In this document: positions 1-11,700 of the stretch, in pieces
Position numbering within the stretch: the stretch's first letter is position 1
Layout of the letters: every line of letters begins with the position of its first letter
Source of the DNA: Phytopythium helicoides
Taxonomy: Eukaryota > Oomycota > Peronosporomycetes > Pythiales > Pythiaceae
DNA length: 64,000 nucleotides
Reading direction: 5' to 3'
Assembly (NCBI GenBank): GCA_024867545.1
Contig: JANFNE010000022.1
Location: 124,001 to 188,000, forward strand
Translations under genes and position numbers: made by a program
The notes under the pieces: generated by a model
What the model was told of the DNA's origin: nothing
Database searches by the model: none
What the model saw: the letters and a program-made list of their open reading frames with translations, nothing else

Positions 1-906
1 AGCCACCACATATCTGCTGCTGAGTGCGTCATGAGCGTTTATAATGTCGTTCAGCTTCGTTTCCGTCGACGTTAGGGCTCTTTGAACTAAATCTAGTCGT
101 TGATGTAAGCTATCTCGCTCTTGCACAAGACCCGCGTTGATCAACCTGGCTTCTTTCAATTCCTTTAGCTCCTTATCCAGCACCTCTGACAACTGCATCA
201 AGAACACACTTCCAGTTATCTATTTCATGTGATGGTTGTTAGAGGACATTGACTTACTTTCTGGTTTTTTGCGACTAGCTCGGCAATCCGTAATTCATTA
301 GCCTTACGCGCAGAGAGATTATATCCATCGGCTACTTCTCGATCTAGCCGTCTAAATGACTCTTCAAGCGCAAGCTTTTCGTTGTGAGCGTGGGTGAGTT
401 CAAATTTCATTTGATTCAGCTCATCAAGAAGATGCTGGCGCTCTGTCTGCTCGTGATAGGGATATTTTTGTTAGGAGATACATGAGCATAGAAGTTAGCC
501 AGAGTACTCGAGGTAGTTTTTGCTCACCGCCCACTCAGTGCTTTCATCATTGTTGTTGCTTGCAATACTGCCCTGAAGCTTATTGAGAGCAAAGTTACGA
601 CGGCTACCCGCGGCATGTTGACGAGCAGCATTGCGCTGCTTTCTCGGTGAGGGCTTGCCGGTAGTCCTGGCGGTGCATCCAACGCAGTTTGGTTGAGTCA
701 AAGTCATTCAAAGCATCACTCAAAATCACACAAAGACACCTAGTCATCGTGGATGCTGGGGCACCTTCGACACACAGCTGACTAGTCTTTTCTTGTATAA
801 CGTCGGTGCGGTACGTATCGTCGTAGATCGAATCGATGCTAGACGTGCTACCAGTTTGTGGCTCTTCCGCGCCTAGTAGTGTCGACGCATCCATGGCCGA
901 TTGCAT
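1..906 (-). CDS. Coiled-coil protein, 5' part (runs off left edge)
   Basis: I read a spliced gene, complement(join(<1..192, 258..449, 528..666, 740..906)), whose phases all close in frame. The intron at 193-257 is clear (donor GTAAGT, acceptor TGCAG). The donor at 527 is GTGAGC and the one at 739 is GTGTCT. The N-terminus is Ser/Thr-rich and low in structure. From the third exon on the protein is a charged heptad-like coiled coil rich in Glu, Leu, Lys and Arg, and it continues past the window edge. The start is the ATG at 906; an in-frame ATG at 891 is also possible. I do not recognise the family: a cytoskeletal or centrosomal coiled-coil protein would fit, but nothing here proves it. It diverges from the MORN gene across only 132 bp. 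The second splice junction is the least certain. Confidence 0.6.
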
Positions 907-1038
907 CAAAGCAAACCAAACACGTAAGCAGCAAGTCTGCTTTGAGTCGCAATTGAGAACTTGTTACTTTTTGCTATTTCTGGGTCTTTCGCAGCAGTCA
1001 ATGGACCGAATCACACACACCATATTGACGGATAGATC

Positions 1039-2154
1039 ATGTACAAGTCAGCGCTGGACCCTAGTGGCGCACTCGCGTTCTCGTTCGATCCACTACGACC
1101 ATTGCACGCGGACAAAGACTCGCTGCTCCAGTGGCCCGAATTTCCATACAAACAAGTCGTGCTCGATCGGGTGGTATCGAAGTCTATTGCTCGAGGATGG
1201 ACGAGACCATCGGTTGAGGCCGTCGCTGGAGCTTTGCTAACCGCACATGGAGATGAAACGCTTGCTTTATTCGAGCTAGAGCAGCACCGGGCAAGGAGAG
1301 ATGATGGCAGCGCTTTCAGTGGTACGGATGATGATGCAGAAGGATGGGGATTTCTGGAGAGCCGCTTTTCAAAAGAGCGAGACGCTTTCCGAGAAGCCAA
1401 ACGGCTGTATCTGAAACAGCAGAAAGCTGCAGTAGCAGCCATCTTGGACGGCATTGCCAACAGAAAGCAAGCGGTTGCTGAGCTGGAGGCTCATAAGGCA
1501 TGGAAGGAGCGGCAGATCATCAAGCGATATCCTGATGGGAGCAAGTATGATGGTGACGGCGTTACCGTGAATGACGTGCAGATCCCTCATGGTAGCGGGA
1601 CGCTTTGGGTTCCAGAGAAGCCGGTGTATGGCACCGGACATCTCACAGATATGAAGCGGGTGCCCAGGTATGTTGGTGCGTGGATGGACGGTCTCAAGCA
1701 TGGAGAAGGAACATACTACTGGGCAACCGGAGAGTCGTGGCGCGGGCATTTTGTACGCGACGAAATGCATGGGAAGGGAACTTTCACTTCTAGCATAGCA
1801 GACGAGGGCGACGAGAAAGGAATGGAGCGCATCCGATACTACAATCGCAGTCAACACATTTGCTGGGGAGACGAACTTGTGCCTGGTTGTCGTGTTCGCC
1901 TTCGTGAAAGCCACCGTTCAGCGCCTTCTGAAATGGTCGGAGCTGTCGCCATACCATCTTTACAAGACGAAGATGAGACGAATGGTTCCGGAAAGATCAA
2001 TTTTGTTATCGTGGAGTACGACTCCTTGACGGATCGGCATCTCCTTCGAAAGGACGAGACTGAGGACACTCGATGGGTGAGTTTGCACGACAAGAACTTT
2101 CAGGTTGTGTCCATACGTCCGATCACACGTCTTGATCCAGCCTGGGGCTTGTAG
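1039..2154 (+). CDS. MORN-repeat protein
   Basis: Single-exon gene of 371 residues. Residues about 110-160 form a Lys/Arg/Glu-rich helical stretch. Residues about 205-260 carry MORN-type repeats, seen as Y-x-G-x-W-x-x-G-x-x-H-G-x-G (YVGAWMDGLKHGEGTYY) followed by a second copy (WRGHFVRDEMHGKGTF). MORN repeats commonly bind phospholipids or act as scaffolds in axonemes and cortical membranes; that role is family knowledge, not shown here. The C-terminal 110 residues look like a small beta-rich domain I cannot name. The start is the first ATG after the divergent intergenic region, and no intron is needed. It faces the LPMO gene tail to tail. Confidence 0.75.
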   Translation: MYKSALDPSGALAFSFDPLRPLHADKDSLLQWPEFPYKQVVLDRVVSKSIARGWTRPSVEAVAGALLTAHGDETLALFELEQHRARRDDGSAFSGTDDDAEGWGFLESRFSKERDAFREAKRLYLKQQKAAVAAILDGIANRKQAVAELEAHKAWKERQIIKRYPDGSKYDGDGVTVNDVQIPHGSGTLWVPEKPVYGTGHLTDMKRVPRYVGAWMDGLKHGEGTYYWATGESWRGHFVRDEMHGKGTFTSSIADEGDEKGMERIRYYNRSQHICWGDELVPGCRVRLRESHRSAPSEMVGAVAIPSLQDEDETNGSGKINFVIVEYDSLTDRHLLRKDETEDTRWVSLHDKNFQVVSIRPITRLDPAWGL

Positions 2155-2251
2155 AGTTCGCGATAGAAGAGAATTGGTAAAAGATTATTCACATGAGCAA
2201 AGATACTTGAACTCCATTTTGTAGACCTTCCTGCTATCGGAAATCTCCACT

Positions 2252-2273
2252 GCGCGCGCGCGCACACACACAC
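2252..2273. repeat. Alternating GC/AC dinucleotide run
   Basis: A 22-bp run of alternating purine and pyrimidine, (GC)n followed by (AC)n, in the short gap between two convergent genes. Such runs can adopt Z-DNA; there is no direct evidence that this one does. It could also be a polymorphic microsatellite. Confidence 0.8.
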
Positions 2274-2342
2274 GCCGACACATGAACTACGACAAATTAT
2301 TGTACGCATCACACGAGCACGCAATACACCACGAAAGAACAG

Positions 2343-3542
2343 TCAGCTAGTGGTCGAGAACCAAAGCACACAGCTGACGGTTGCGACCAAAACAGTGGCC
2401 CACACGGTTGGAGGTTTAGCATTGGACGCTGCTGTGTTGCCTTCAGTCAGCACATTCACAGTATCCCCGACAGATCTCGAAGAAGATCCGCTCGATCCAT
2501 CACCCACGACTGCTTCGCGATTGCTGCTCCCCGATCCATCTTCGCTGTCCTCAGCATGGACAATACCCACGGCATCGCTACCGGTGCCAGTCACGTTTGC
2601 GAATGTGTACCCGGTGATCGCCAGCGATGGGGCTGCACCTTTTAGTGAAGTCACTGCTGGAGCTGTAGTAGTTGCCGATGGAGCTGGTGCTGTAACGCCA
2701 GGTGCGGTCGTTGTCGCTGAAGTAGCGTCGGTCTTGGTAGCAGTAGTGGTTGTGGTAACAGCAGGAGCGGCAGTTGTGACCACAGGAGCTGCAGTAGTGA
2801 CCGCAGGTGCAGTGGTGACTGTTGTGGACGATGCAGTCACCTCAACTTGAAAGCACGTCGAGTATGACGCACCGAAGTAGCCCTTGGCGAGCGATGCGTC
2901 CGCGTAGGAGCCGTCCGGCAAGTAGAAGGTCCAGTACCAGACCATGTTGTAGATGCCCGCGGCCGTGCCCTCGGGGATGGTGAAGTAGCCGATGCACGGC
3001 TTGCCGTCACCCGCACGACCACTAGGGTTGCCGTAGTAGTCGTAGGTCTCTCCGCAGTTGCCGTCGTCGTAGTTGAGTGTGAAGCCGTTGATGAGGTTGT
3101 CGGCCGTCATGTCGTTGGTGGTGGAGAGCGAGGTGCCGGGGACGCCGGTCCAGTAGACGCCGTGCTGTGTACCGATGCCCTTCTTGTCCTTGGCGATGTG
3201 GCCGTTGGGTAGGTAGGCGTAGTAGATCTGCGTGCCCGGCGCCACCGAGATGCGCGTGCGCCAGTCCGAGTAGGTGTCTGCCGCGACGCTCTGGCAGACG
3301 GCGACGCCCGCCTCGACCTCGTTCAGCAGCATCTTGTAGGTGTATTCGGTGCCGATGTTGGTGTCTCCGCGTCCAGGGTAGCCTGCGCCATATCCCTCGC
3401 AGAATCCGTTGCCGCCTGTGCCACCGAAGATGTAGGACGCGCTCTGGTCGTAGATCTTGGACCTGTCCGTGTCGAAGCAGTCGATCCACGTGTGTGCTCG
3501 GCATCCGCCAAGCAGCAGTGCCGCGACCGCGAGCCTGCGCAT
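2343..3542 (-). CDS. AA17-like lytic polysaccharide monooxygenase, GPI-tailed
   Basis: 399 residues from the ATG at 3542; the frame stays open upstream, but this start gives a clean 16-residue signal peptide ending C-R-A. Cleavage leaves H-T-W at the new N-terminus, the histidine-brace arrangement that binds copper in LPMOs. The core (about residues 17-232) is Cys- and Tyr-rich. Its size, its HTWIDCF start and the oomycete setting fit family AA17, whose characterised members oxidatively cleave pectin (established for the family; this assignment is by recognition only). Then comes a stalk of about 135 residues built of [12 protein letters not shown] Thr/Ala/Pro repeats and Ser/Gly-rich sequence. 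The protein ends in a hydrophobic tail of about 20 residues with no charged end, typical of a GPI-anchor signal. It would thus be tethered to the cell surface rather than freely secreted. Gene is intronless and diverges from the PDZ gene. Confidence 0.8.
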   Translation of the reverse strand: MRRLAVAALLLGGCRAHTWIDCFDTDRSKIYDQSASYIFGGTGGNGFCEGYGAGYPGRGDTNIGTEYTYKMLLNEVEAGVAVCQSVAADTYSDWRTRISVAPGTQIYYAYLPNGHIAKDKKGIGTQHGVYWTGVPGTSLSTTNDMTADNLINGFTLNYDDGNCGETYDYYGNPSGRAGDGKPCIGYFTIPEGTAAGIYNMVWYWTFYLPDGSYADASLAKGYFGASYSTCFQVEVTASSTTVTTAPAVTTAAPVVTTAAPAVTTTTTATKTDATSATTTAPGVTAPAPSATTTAPAVTSLKGAAPSLAITGYTFANVTGTGSDAVGIVHAEDSEDGSGSSNREAVVGDGSSGSSSRSVGDTVNVLTEGNTAASNAKPPTVWATVLVATVSCVLWFSTTS

Positions 3543-4115
3543 GGCCGCGCGTGCAGGTCGACGATTCGAGGAGTGCGCTGTTCGGTGCCGCTCTGGATGG
3601 GCCGGGCGACGTCCATGCTGACTCTGCATGGCGTGGCACCTGGTAGAGGCCGCCAGCCCACGTGGTCAGATCTCTCGGCGAGCGTATCATATCATTCGCG
3701 GCGGCTGCAATTGTTGCTTTTCCATACGGTTCGAGTTGTGTAGCTCCTCGCCTACCAGCTGGCGAGTGGCAATCGATTACCTCTGCGGTATCATCAGCCG
3801 TGCAACGTGGGCCGGCAGTTGCCCTGGCCGACAACTGGTGGGCAGCAGGAAAGACGAGGAGCTAGTCAGCGCCCTATACAAACCTCAAGTGCAGCCTCCG
3901 ACTCTCGTGAAGTGATCCATACGCTGTCTGGCACAGAGCGGAACCCGCTAAACCGCCTCATTCAGCATAAGCCCCTCTAACCCGTCTTAGACAGCTTACC
4001 GCCATCCCGGGCGAGAAGCTCCAGAGAAGGCGGCGCCGCATGCGACGGCGCCTGTAGAGGCGCTGGGGCTCGCCGCCGTACCGTACGCAGCTCGATAGAT
4101 AGCCGCCGGGCGGAG
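3543..4115. other. Divergent intergenic region, LPMO / PDZ gene
   Basis: 573 bp holding both promoters. I see no convincing gene, RNA or repeat. Several short overlapping reading frames here have unrelated composition and are shadows. Confidence 0.6.
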
Positions 4116-5274
4116 ATGGAGGACGCGAGGAGCCGCCAGGCGCCCGCTCGAGCGCACGACGCGCTGGGCGACGAGTACGAGGTCGGCGCTCCGCCTGCCG
4201 CCGCGGGTGGCGCTCGTGGACTAACGACCTGCGCCGATGCACAGCTGGTGTTCGCGGAGGAGAAGCTGGGGCTCACGCTGCGCTCGGAGCGGACGGCGGC
4301 GCTGGGCCCGCTGACGGTCGTCAAGTCGGTCGCGCCGGCGCTGAGCGCGAGCTGCATCCAGGTGCGACCTCGCGGAGCTGCGAGTGGGCGGACGCGAGGA
4401 GGCTGACGGTGGCGCAGGAGGGAGACGTGGTGCTGGCCATCAACGGAGAGAGCGTCGTGGACCTCGAGATGTCGGACGTGCTCTACATTCTCAAGATGGC
4501 GGCGCGACCCATCCGCCTCAAGTTCCGCGCGGCCAGGGACCAGTTGGGGACTTCACGCCGAGGACACCGCCAGCCTGACGCACCCGAGTCGCTGCGGCCA
4601 GGACTGTTTGTGCATTTACGAGAACGACACGAGGACAGGGACGACTCGGCCAGCCACGACGCCGTCTTCTCGGAGAGCTTTGGCGACGCAGACAGCTCCC
4701 AGACTACAGACAACAGCTCCATCGTCACGGACGCCAACGACACGGACGACCTCGTGTGGCGGCAGTCGTCAAGGCTCTCGGACTTTTTGCGCAAGCCGTT
4801 CCGCCGCACTGACGGGTTCGACTTTCGACGGTCGGACGGGCTCCGCTTGGCCATTGTTCCTGCCTCGCCCCGCGCAGAGGTCATCGTAGACTCCCCGTGC
4901 AAGGTTCGTTGCCTTGCGGGTGATTGGTAATGTTGTGCTGTGGTTCTTACGGTGGGTCTGCATGGACGCAGGCCGCCATCCGAGTGTACTGGAGACTACA
5001 CCCGAAGGCTCTGGCTTGCCAATTGCAGTTCGCGCGCGACCGCGCTGTGCGAGTGTGGAAGAACTGGGGCGGGCACCCTCGGCGGCTCGGCGACAGCGGG
5101 CTGGAGTTCGTGTCGCTCATTTCGGGCCTCGAGTTCGCCAAGAGCTACGTGGTGCGCTGTCGATACGTGTTCGACACGTCGTACGCGCCGGCCGAGTGGA
5201 GCTCACCCAGCCTACCGGTGGTGACGCTCGACCCGCCTCGCCTCGACGCACGGCGGGCGTCTCGCCGCGGATAG
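4116..5274 (+). CDS. PDZ and fibronectin-III-like domain protein
   Basis: Join(4116..4361, 4418..4903, 4972..5274), all junctions phase 0, 344 residues. Intron 1 (GTGCGA..GCAG) splits the PDZ domain: before it lies LVFAEEKLGLTLRSE, the carboxylate-binding loop region, and after it EGDVVLAINGESV, the classic second half. The middle is acidic, Ser/Asp-rich and probably disordered. The last exon encodes a beta-rich segment with W-x-x-W and S-Y-V-V-R-C-R-Y, followed by WSSPSLPV, which fits a fibronectin type III fold. No signal peptide, so a cytoplasmic adaptor is likely; the partner is unknown. PDZ assignment is firm, FN3 is moderate. The downstream gene (VPS13 family) also contains a PDZ-like segment, but the two share no obvious common sequence beyond the fold. 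Confidence 0.7.
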
Positions 5275-5749
5275 ATAGCTGCCAGCGTAGGTCATTTGAT
5301 ATCGTAGAGTTACACCACTTGGTGGCTGATGCGCAAGCTGCAAGTACCCACGAGTCGTGGGCGAGCATTGGGCAGCCAGCAACTGTACAGTACAACCCGC
5401 TGCTCGCTCGCAGCTTCCAGTGGAGCTCCATTTGAAGCCGCACATCTGGTCGAGTCGCAGTGATGAACGCTCGATCCGAGCCGCCGTAGTTGACAGGCAG
5501 GATGCACCACAAAAACGTCAAGTTGTACCGTAGGTGCCCTTTCAGCGGGTTCTGATCGCCAATCATTGGCTCGCTACGATTGCTTTCATCCAATCGCCTG
5601 GCGTCAAACGTCGGACGTACCCGGCATGTCTCAGACGGTGTCAAGACGCAGGTGCCAAAAGAAAGCCAGCCCTGCAATGCAAAACGGCCCACACTGAACG
5701 ACGACGGCGAGAAAGGCGCCGCCGCCGCATTGCCCTCGCCGCCGCCGCG
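5275..5749. promoter_or_regulatory. VPS13 upstream region with CCAAT boxes
   Basis: 475 bp with no gene of its own. It contains an inverted CCAAT pair, CCAATCATTGG at 5559-5569, and another CCAAT at 5590-5594, about 160 to 190 bp before the VPS13 ATG. These are candidate NF-Y-type sites; function is inferred from the motif only. Confidence 0.35.
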
Positions 5750-8700
5750 ATGCTGGAGGGCGCATTCCGGTCGTGGATCTACCACTTCCTGGGCGAATAC
5801 GTGGAGAGTGAGACGGTGAACGTGTCCAGCAAGCTGTGGAAATCCTCGGAGCGCCTCAAGCTCGAGAACCTCACGCTCAAGGATAGCGTGCTGCCCTCCT
5901 GGCTGCCCTTCCGCCTCAAGTCGGGCTTCATCGGCCAGTTCGAGGCCGACCTGCCCATCTCGGCCATCTTCGGCTCGGCCGCCGCCAAGATCAAGTTCGT
6001 CGACGTGCTGCTCGTGCTCGCACCCATCGACCATGACGACGACCAGGAGCAGGAGGAGATCGCCACACTCATCGCGCACAAGCTCCAGCGGCTAGAGCAG
6101 GACCTGCTGGACAGGTGGACCGGCCCGCAAGTGCCAGACGCAGACAAGTCGCACGAGAGCGAGGGGTACTTCGGCACCGACGGTTGGATCGGACGCACCA
6201 TGACCAAGCTTATCGACAACCTCCAGGTCGACATCCGCAACCTGCACATCCGCATCGAGGGGATATGGTACCCGTCCAAGCCACTCAGAACACAGGGCCC
6301 GCCGTCGTCGAAAGGGAGCACTCCCGATGGAGGTGTCAAGTACGCTCTGGGCGTATCGCTCGGCGCGCTCTCTGCAGTTACAACGCCCAGCAACTGGCGG
6401 ATAGACGGCTTCGATGACGAACAAGAGCAGCCCCAGCCAGGCGAAAAAAGCAACCTCGTTTTCAAGCTCATCAACGCACTCGACCTTTCGGCGTACGTGG
6501 ACCCGGTCGCGCTTCACTTCATCCATTCGCGAGTGCACCCGCTAGTGCTAAAATCGACGCTGACCCGACTCCGAGAAATGGGTTCGAGATCAGCTCCAGC
6601 AAACTGGTGGGACGTCGAAGAATCGGGACACATCCACCGATTTTTCGTGGCGCCGATCACAGTTTCTTTAAAGCTGACTATGAATACCGCGACACATCAT
6701 GCACAAACTGAAGACCCAAGATACGACGCAGCCTTCCACTTGTCACGGATCCACGGCGCACTTGACGAAGAACAGCTCTCGGTGTTAAATGTCGTCATTG
6801 ACGCGTTCTACCGACACGACAAGTGGCGTGGCTTGGTTGCAGAACAGCTTCGGATAGCGGAGTGCGCTGTGGCTAGTGACCACAGCGTGATCACCAAAAT
6901 GTCGGAAGAATATTTATTACTCTGGAAGCAGATTTTTTCGATGAAGAAGGACGGCATCGAGAATGTCAAGAAGAGCCAGCAATGGGAAAGGTCTATCGCC
7001 ATCGAGAAGCAGCTGCCGCTGGAAATTGCGATCGCTATCCGAAACCGGTTAGGGCTAGAAGGCATCGTCCCTGCTGTGATGCCGCGACTTTCGAGCGACT
7101 ATTCTGCGTCCGTTTACACAGAGATTAATGTGCCCCTCCCGGCAGGGCCGACCGGGATCACACTCGATAGCTCTCCCGAAGGTCTAGTCGTGACAAGTGT
7201 GAAACCGAAAAGCCCAGCTGCAAGTGTTGAGTGTGTGAGGCCAGGGCTGCTGCTGATAGGAGTTAACGGGAAACCTGTGCGATCTGCGATTCGGTTCAAG
7301 ACTGGAAACCAGGCAATGACGACACTTGATACTACCACTGACCCCAAAGTTTTGACATTCCGGCATCCCTCACCAAAGCCGTCTGAGGTAACTCCCCATC
7401 GGACCGTGTCCCTGGTGACTTTTCGCTCTGAGGATCTCAAGTTTCGTCTTGTGCAAGCGTCAAAAAGGAGAGTGCTGTGTGAAGCCGTGCTCATGCAGCC
7501 GTCGGTGATTATCGAAGGTTTTGGTCCTTATCTCTTCTCCTACCATATTTACAAAATCTTGGTCCGCGATTTTTTCATCCAAAACACGTCATGGCCGACA
7601 GGGGTGGGAAACCACTGTATTGCATCAAGTATCAGTCGTGGGGGATCTTTTGACTCCCTGGAAAGTGAAGAGCCCTCGGAAGTGTCGTCGGCAATCATAC
7701 TCGAGTTCAACTACCTTCATGCAGATCACCCGCACGCCAGACGCGACGACGCGAGCTCGTACGGATCAAAACTCGGATGTATCGTGGGAAGTTCAGTTTT
7801 GGTGTTCGACCACGACAAGATGTCGACATTGTTGTTTGACGTGTACAAGCTCTTCGACGACGTGTCCCGCAACTACGAGATCGTTGCTGCATCGCAGGCG
7901 AGCGCTTCTCTCAGTGGCTTGACAAGTGACAACCACCACGACGTAGCTGCAGCTGCAGGCGCTTCGTCCGAAGCTTCAACGAGTCCAGCCAACACTACAC
8001 TGTCCGAGGAGCCACTGCTATCCACGACCGGGGTTAGCAACTACACTTATGACATCAAAGTGGAGCACTTGGTCTTACTTGTGAGCGCTGAGCGGAAGAC
8101 CGCCATTGTTGTCCCCCCTCGCAAGGAGCCATCGTATCGAATGATGTTGAAGCAGCTCGTGAACCGCGATTCCGCTCCACCGCCAGTTGCACCCGAGTGG
8201 GTAAAGGCGACTAAGGCGATCATTGTAATGCAGCGCTTTCTTCGCGGCGCGATAGTTCGGAGGCGGAAGCTAGTGCGTCTAGCTCTGATGAGAAGTCGGT
8301 GGCCGAATTACCAAGAAGATATGATGGGCTGGCTGTACGTTCGAGACGACTCACTGGCGTTTCGACGGTGGAGCAGGGCTTGGTGCCACTTGGACGAAGA
8401 CGGGATCTTGTCGTTCCATGCGAATGGTTCTGGAGCCGAGTTACTAGATGAATTCAGTGTGGCTGGCTGCACTGTCATCTTCATGCAGAAGGCAAAGGGG
8501 CCGTGGGGAGCAAGTGCAAATGCAGCGGTGAATGCGCTAGAGATTCGAACCACTTCTGGGATACTTCGCAAAGTGCTGAGCTCCGAAGACGTGGCTGAGC
8601 TGAAAAAGTGGAAGGAATTCGTCGAGTTGAGTGCCCGAATTGCAGCCAAACGACCCCGCTACTTGTCAGATATGGATGACGATATGCTGAGCTACGGCGG

Positions 8701-11700
8701 AGATGATGCGTCTTCTGTGGTCAGCGAGCCATTTGAGTATGAACATGGACGATCACATCGAGCAGTTGCCCACTACGATGTGGTGGCGCTCGAAGAGATG
8801 ATACTCGGCGGCTTCTCGGACGTGTACCAGTCCGCCAATGCGCAATCGCATGACGACCTGTCATCGTGGATATCGTTCAGCGTCACAGACGCAGTATTTG
8901 TGCTGGATGTGCATCGCGTTGCTGAACCCGAGCGGTCGGGCTTCAGCGTTTACTTGGGCGTTGGATATCTATCCTTTGTCGACCATCGCTTGGACTCGAC
9001 GCAAGGCGGATTATTGCATGTGGGCGATCGCTTTCTTGCGCTAAAGAACGGCGTGTTGGTACCAGGGCAGATCCGCTCCGACCATATCCACAAGGGTCCG
9101 TTTCTGGGATTTAACATGACCTACCGAGGCGCGCGCGCAGACCCGAACTGCTTCATCCGCAAGAACGGACTTCAAATGGATTTGGATATCTCAGGGTGGG
9201 TCAAGCCTCTGCCGCTCACGGGGGTATTGATGGAAGCGATCGATCGCCTAAGCCTTTTATGGTCTGGACCTCCACCAGAGCTGCGCGAAAACGATAGCAC
9301 AGAGTATGCTCCGTCGGAGCCTGCTGCTGCTGCACCCTGGTTTCAAGTAATGGAGGTTGGCCTACACATCCGCGCACCGATTCTGGAAGGCTATGTCGAA
9401 GATGCACATACTGTTGCCAAGTTGACAATCGAGAACAGCTCCTGTGTCTACCGGGCTGATGCTGGCATGGAGAACCTGAAGCTTCATTTGGGACCGACGG
9501 CGCTCTTTGTACTCACGAATGAGGTTGCTCTGCGTCTGGCTCAAATTGATCGGTTCCGACTTCATTACGACCTTCGCTTGCACAAAGTAACGGAATCAAA
9601 TGCCCGATGCTTACTATGCGCCGATGAAACTGCAAAGCGGGCGGTTGCACATCGTTCACTCTCAGTGTTTATTGGGCAGATCAAGCTTGAAGCTGACCGG
9701 CGACTAGAGCTGTTGTTTGCTTTACTGGAAGCCTTCACGGAGACTGAGGAGTCACCCGATTTCGACGATGATGAAGAAGACGACGAGGAACTACCTGCGA
9801 CTTCGCAAGAGAGCAAGTACGTTGATGACGGACCCGCGTCTTCTGATGTTCACAGCGATTTCGACGTCAGCCAAATCCGTCATCCATTTTCGCAGACCGA
9901 GCGGTTGAATTCGATGCAGTTCAGTCTGCTTGATCAAGACCCGATGGATTTGCGACCGATGTACACGGGATTTGGTCGGCAGTACTATTCCTCGCCGACT
10001 GGTCGGAGCAGAATGTCAACGGCAACTTCAGCCGGACTCAACATGCAAAGTGCCGGGAGCAATGTGCCAGGGCGAACGAGACACCGATCGAAGGTTTCCG
10101 TCTTCTATCCACTACTGAGCTACCAGACGTTCGTTGCCGTCGTGACCGACCAGTCCGATCGATACTCCAGATCTAAGTGTATCTTCAGAGTGCGCCTGCG
10201 TGTTGGGCGAGTACACGACCGGGTCTCTATTTCCTGCTACTCGATTGTGTTCGAGGTGATCAAGCGAAGTCTGTCGGTCGTGTCTCTTGACACGTATATC
10301 CCTGTGATGAACTTTTCGCTGAGCGAAATGAAGGTGCAAACTATCACCCGAACAGAGTTCTCAGTCGACTGCCTCTTGGACGCCAGCGTCGAAATGTCAG
10401 CACGATACTATAATTCGTCTCTGGCGGACTGGGAGCCATTTGTCGAACCGTGGCGAGTGTACGCAAAACTCACTCAGGATAATGGCGGGTCGGGCACGAC
10501 AATGCAGCTGAGCGCGATGCAGCGACTGAACGTGAACTTCACTGACTCTCTAGTGCGTCTGCTCTGCAGTATCGCTAAAAACAGGCGAAAGCGCGTATTC
10601 TATGTGGAGAAGCGCACTTTGGCAGCCGTTGCGGCAGACGGAGAAGCGAAGAAGGCCGATGGCCGTGTGTGTGTGCTGAATAACCTCGGCGTTCCTATTC
10701 GGCTGGCGAATTTGAACACGTCCCACGCCGGTACGCTCCACGTCGATCTTCGCGATGGGTGGTCCTTTCCTGGATATGCTCGTTTCCATAACGTCCGAGT
10801 CGAGGTTACCCTTCTTCCATGGTGGCACCCGCGCGAGGCCGAGTCTGTCGAAAACTTCCGCCATAAGTTCGCACTTCCTTACGGCGGCGCGCAGTCTGGA
10901 GTTACGCCGATCTTACGTATCGATGTCCTATCGACCGAGAAAGGCAAGCGCGAATACGTGTTTGATCATGTGACAAACCGCTACGTAGAAGTTGATGCCG
11001 AAGAAGACGAGCTGCTTGAGATGACTCAGCCGGAGTCACTTACGCAAAGTGCCGGAGGCCGGATGGCACGCGGTGACAGCTCAAGTTCTCAGAAGGCGAA
11101 ATGGTATTCGATTGGAGCTGCAGAGATCAACCTGGCTGGTAGTGTGATGGGATCCTTGACTTCGCAACGGTCGAAGAGTAACAGGTGGCATCGGCTTCGT
11201 GATCTGCGAGGGAACGTGACTGGCGAAATTTTTGTTGGCCTAGACTTCATACCACATTACAGCAGTGTCTCCCGCGGGAAGGTGAGCGAGCCCGAGCAAG
11301 TCCGCGATGGCCAGTTTCTGGTCTTCGACCCGCTCAAAACAGTGACTACACGCGGAATTGAGTCGAACCGCAAGACGTCGGTGGATGCTGTCGTCCTGTC
11401 AGACGGTTTAAGGGGTAATTATGTTCCCCCACTAGCTCTGGAGGTGCAGATCGGCTCTGAACGATGCAATCTTCTCTGCCCTCTCCGTCGAGCTGGTAAG
11501 TTCTTGATCCAAGGTGAGAAAGTTCTGGCGGAAGTCAAGGTGGCGCAAAGGGATGAATCTCGGCGAGTTTTGCTGTTAAGCTCACCAGTTCAAGTCAAGA
11601 ATGGTACGCGCTGCTATTCAATGAGACCCCAGCTATCATGTTCTTACTTCATCTACTTTTTTCACCCACAGAAACCAGCATGGACATTGATGTTTGGACA

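Noticed and set aside
5117..6079. 320-residue minus-strand frame
   Set aside because: Overlaps the VPS13 start and is explained by high GC; no domain or splice support.
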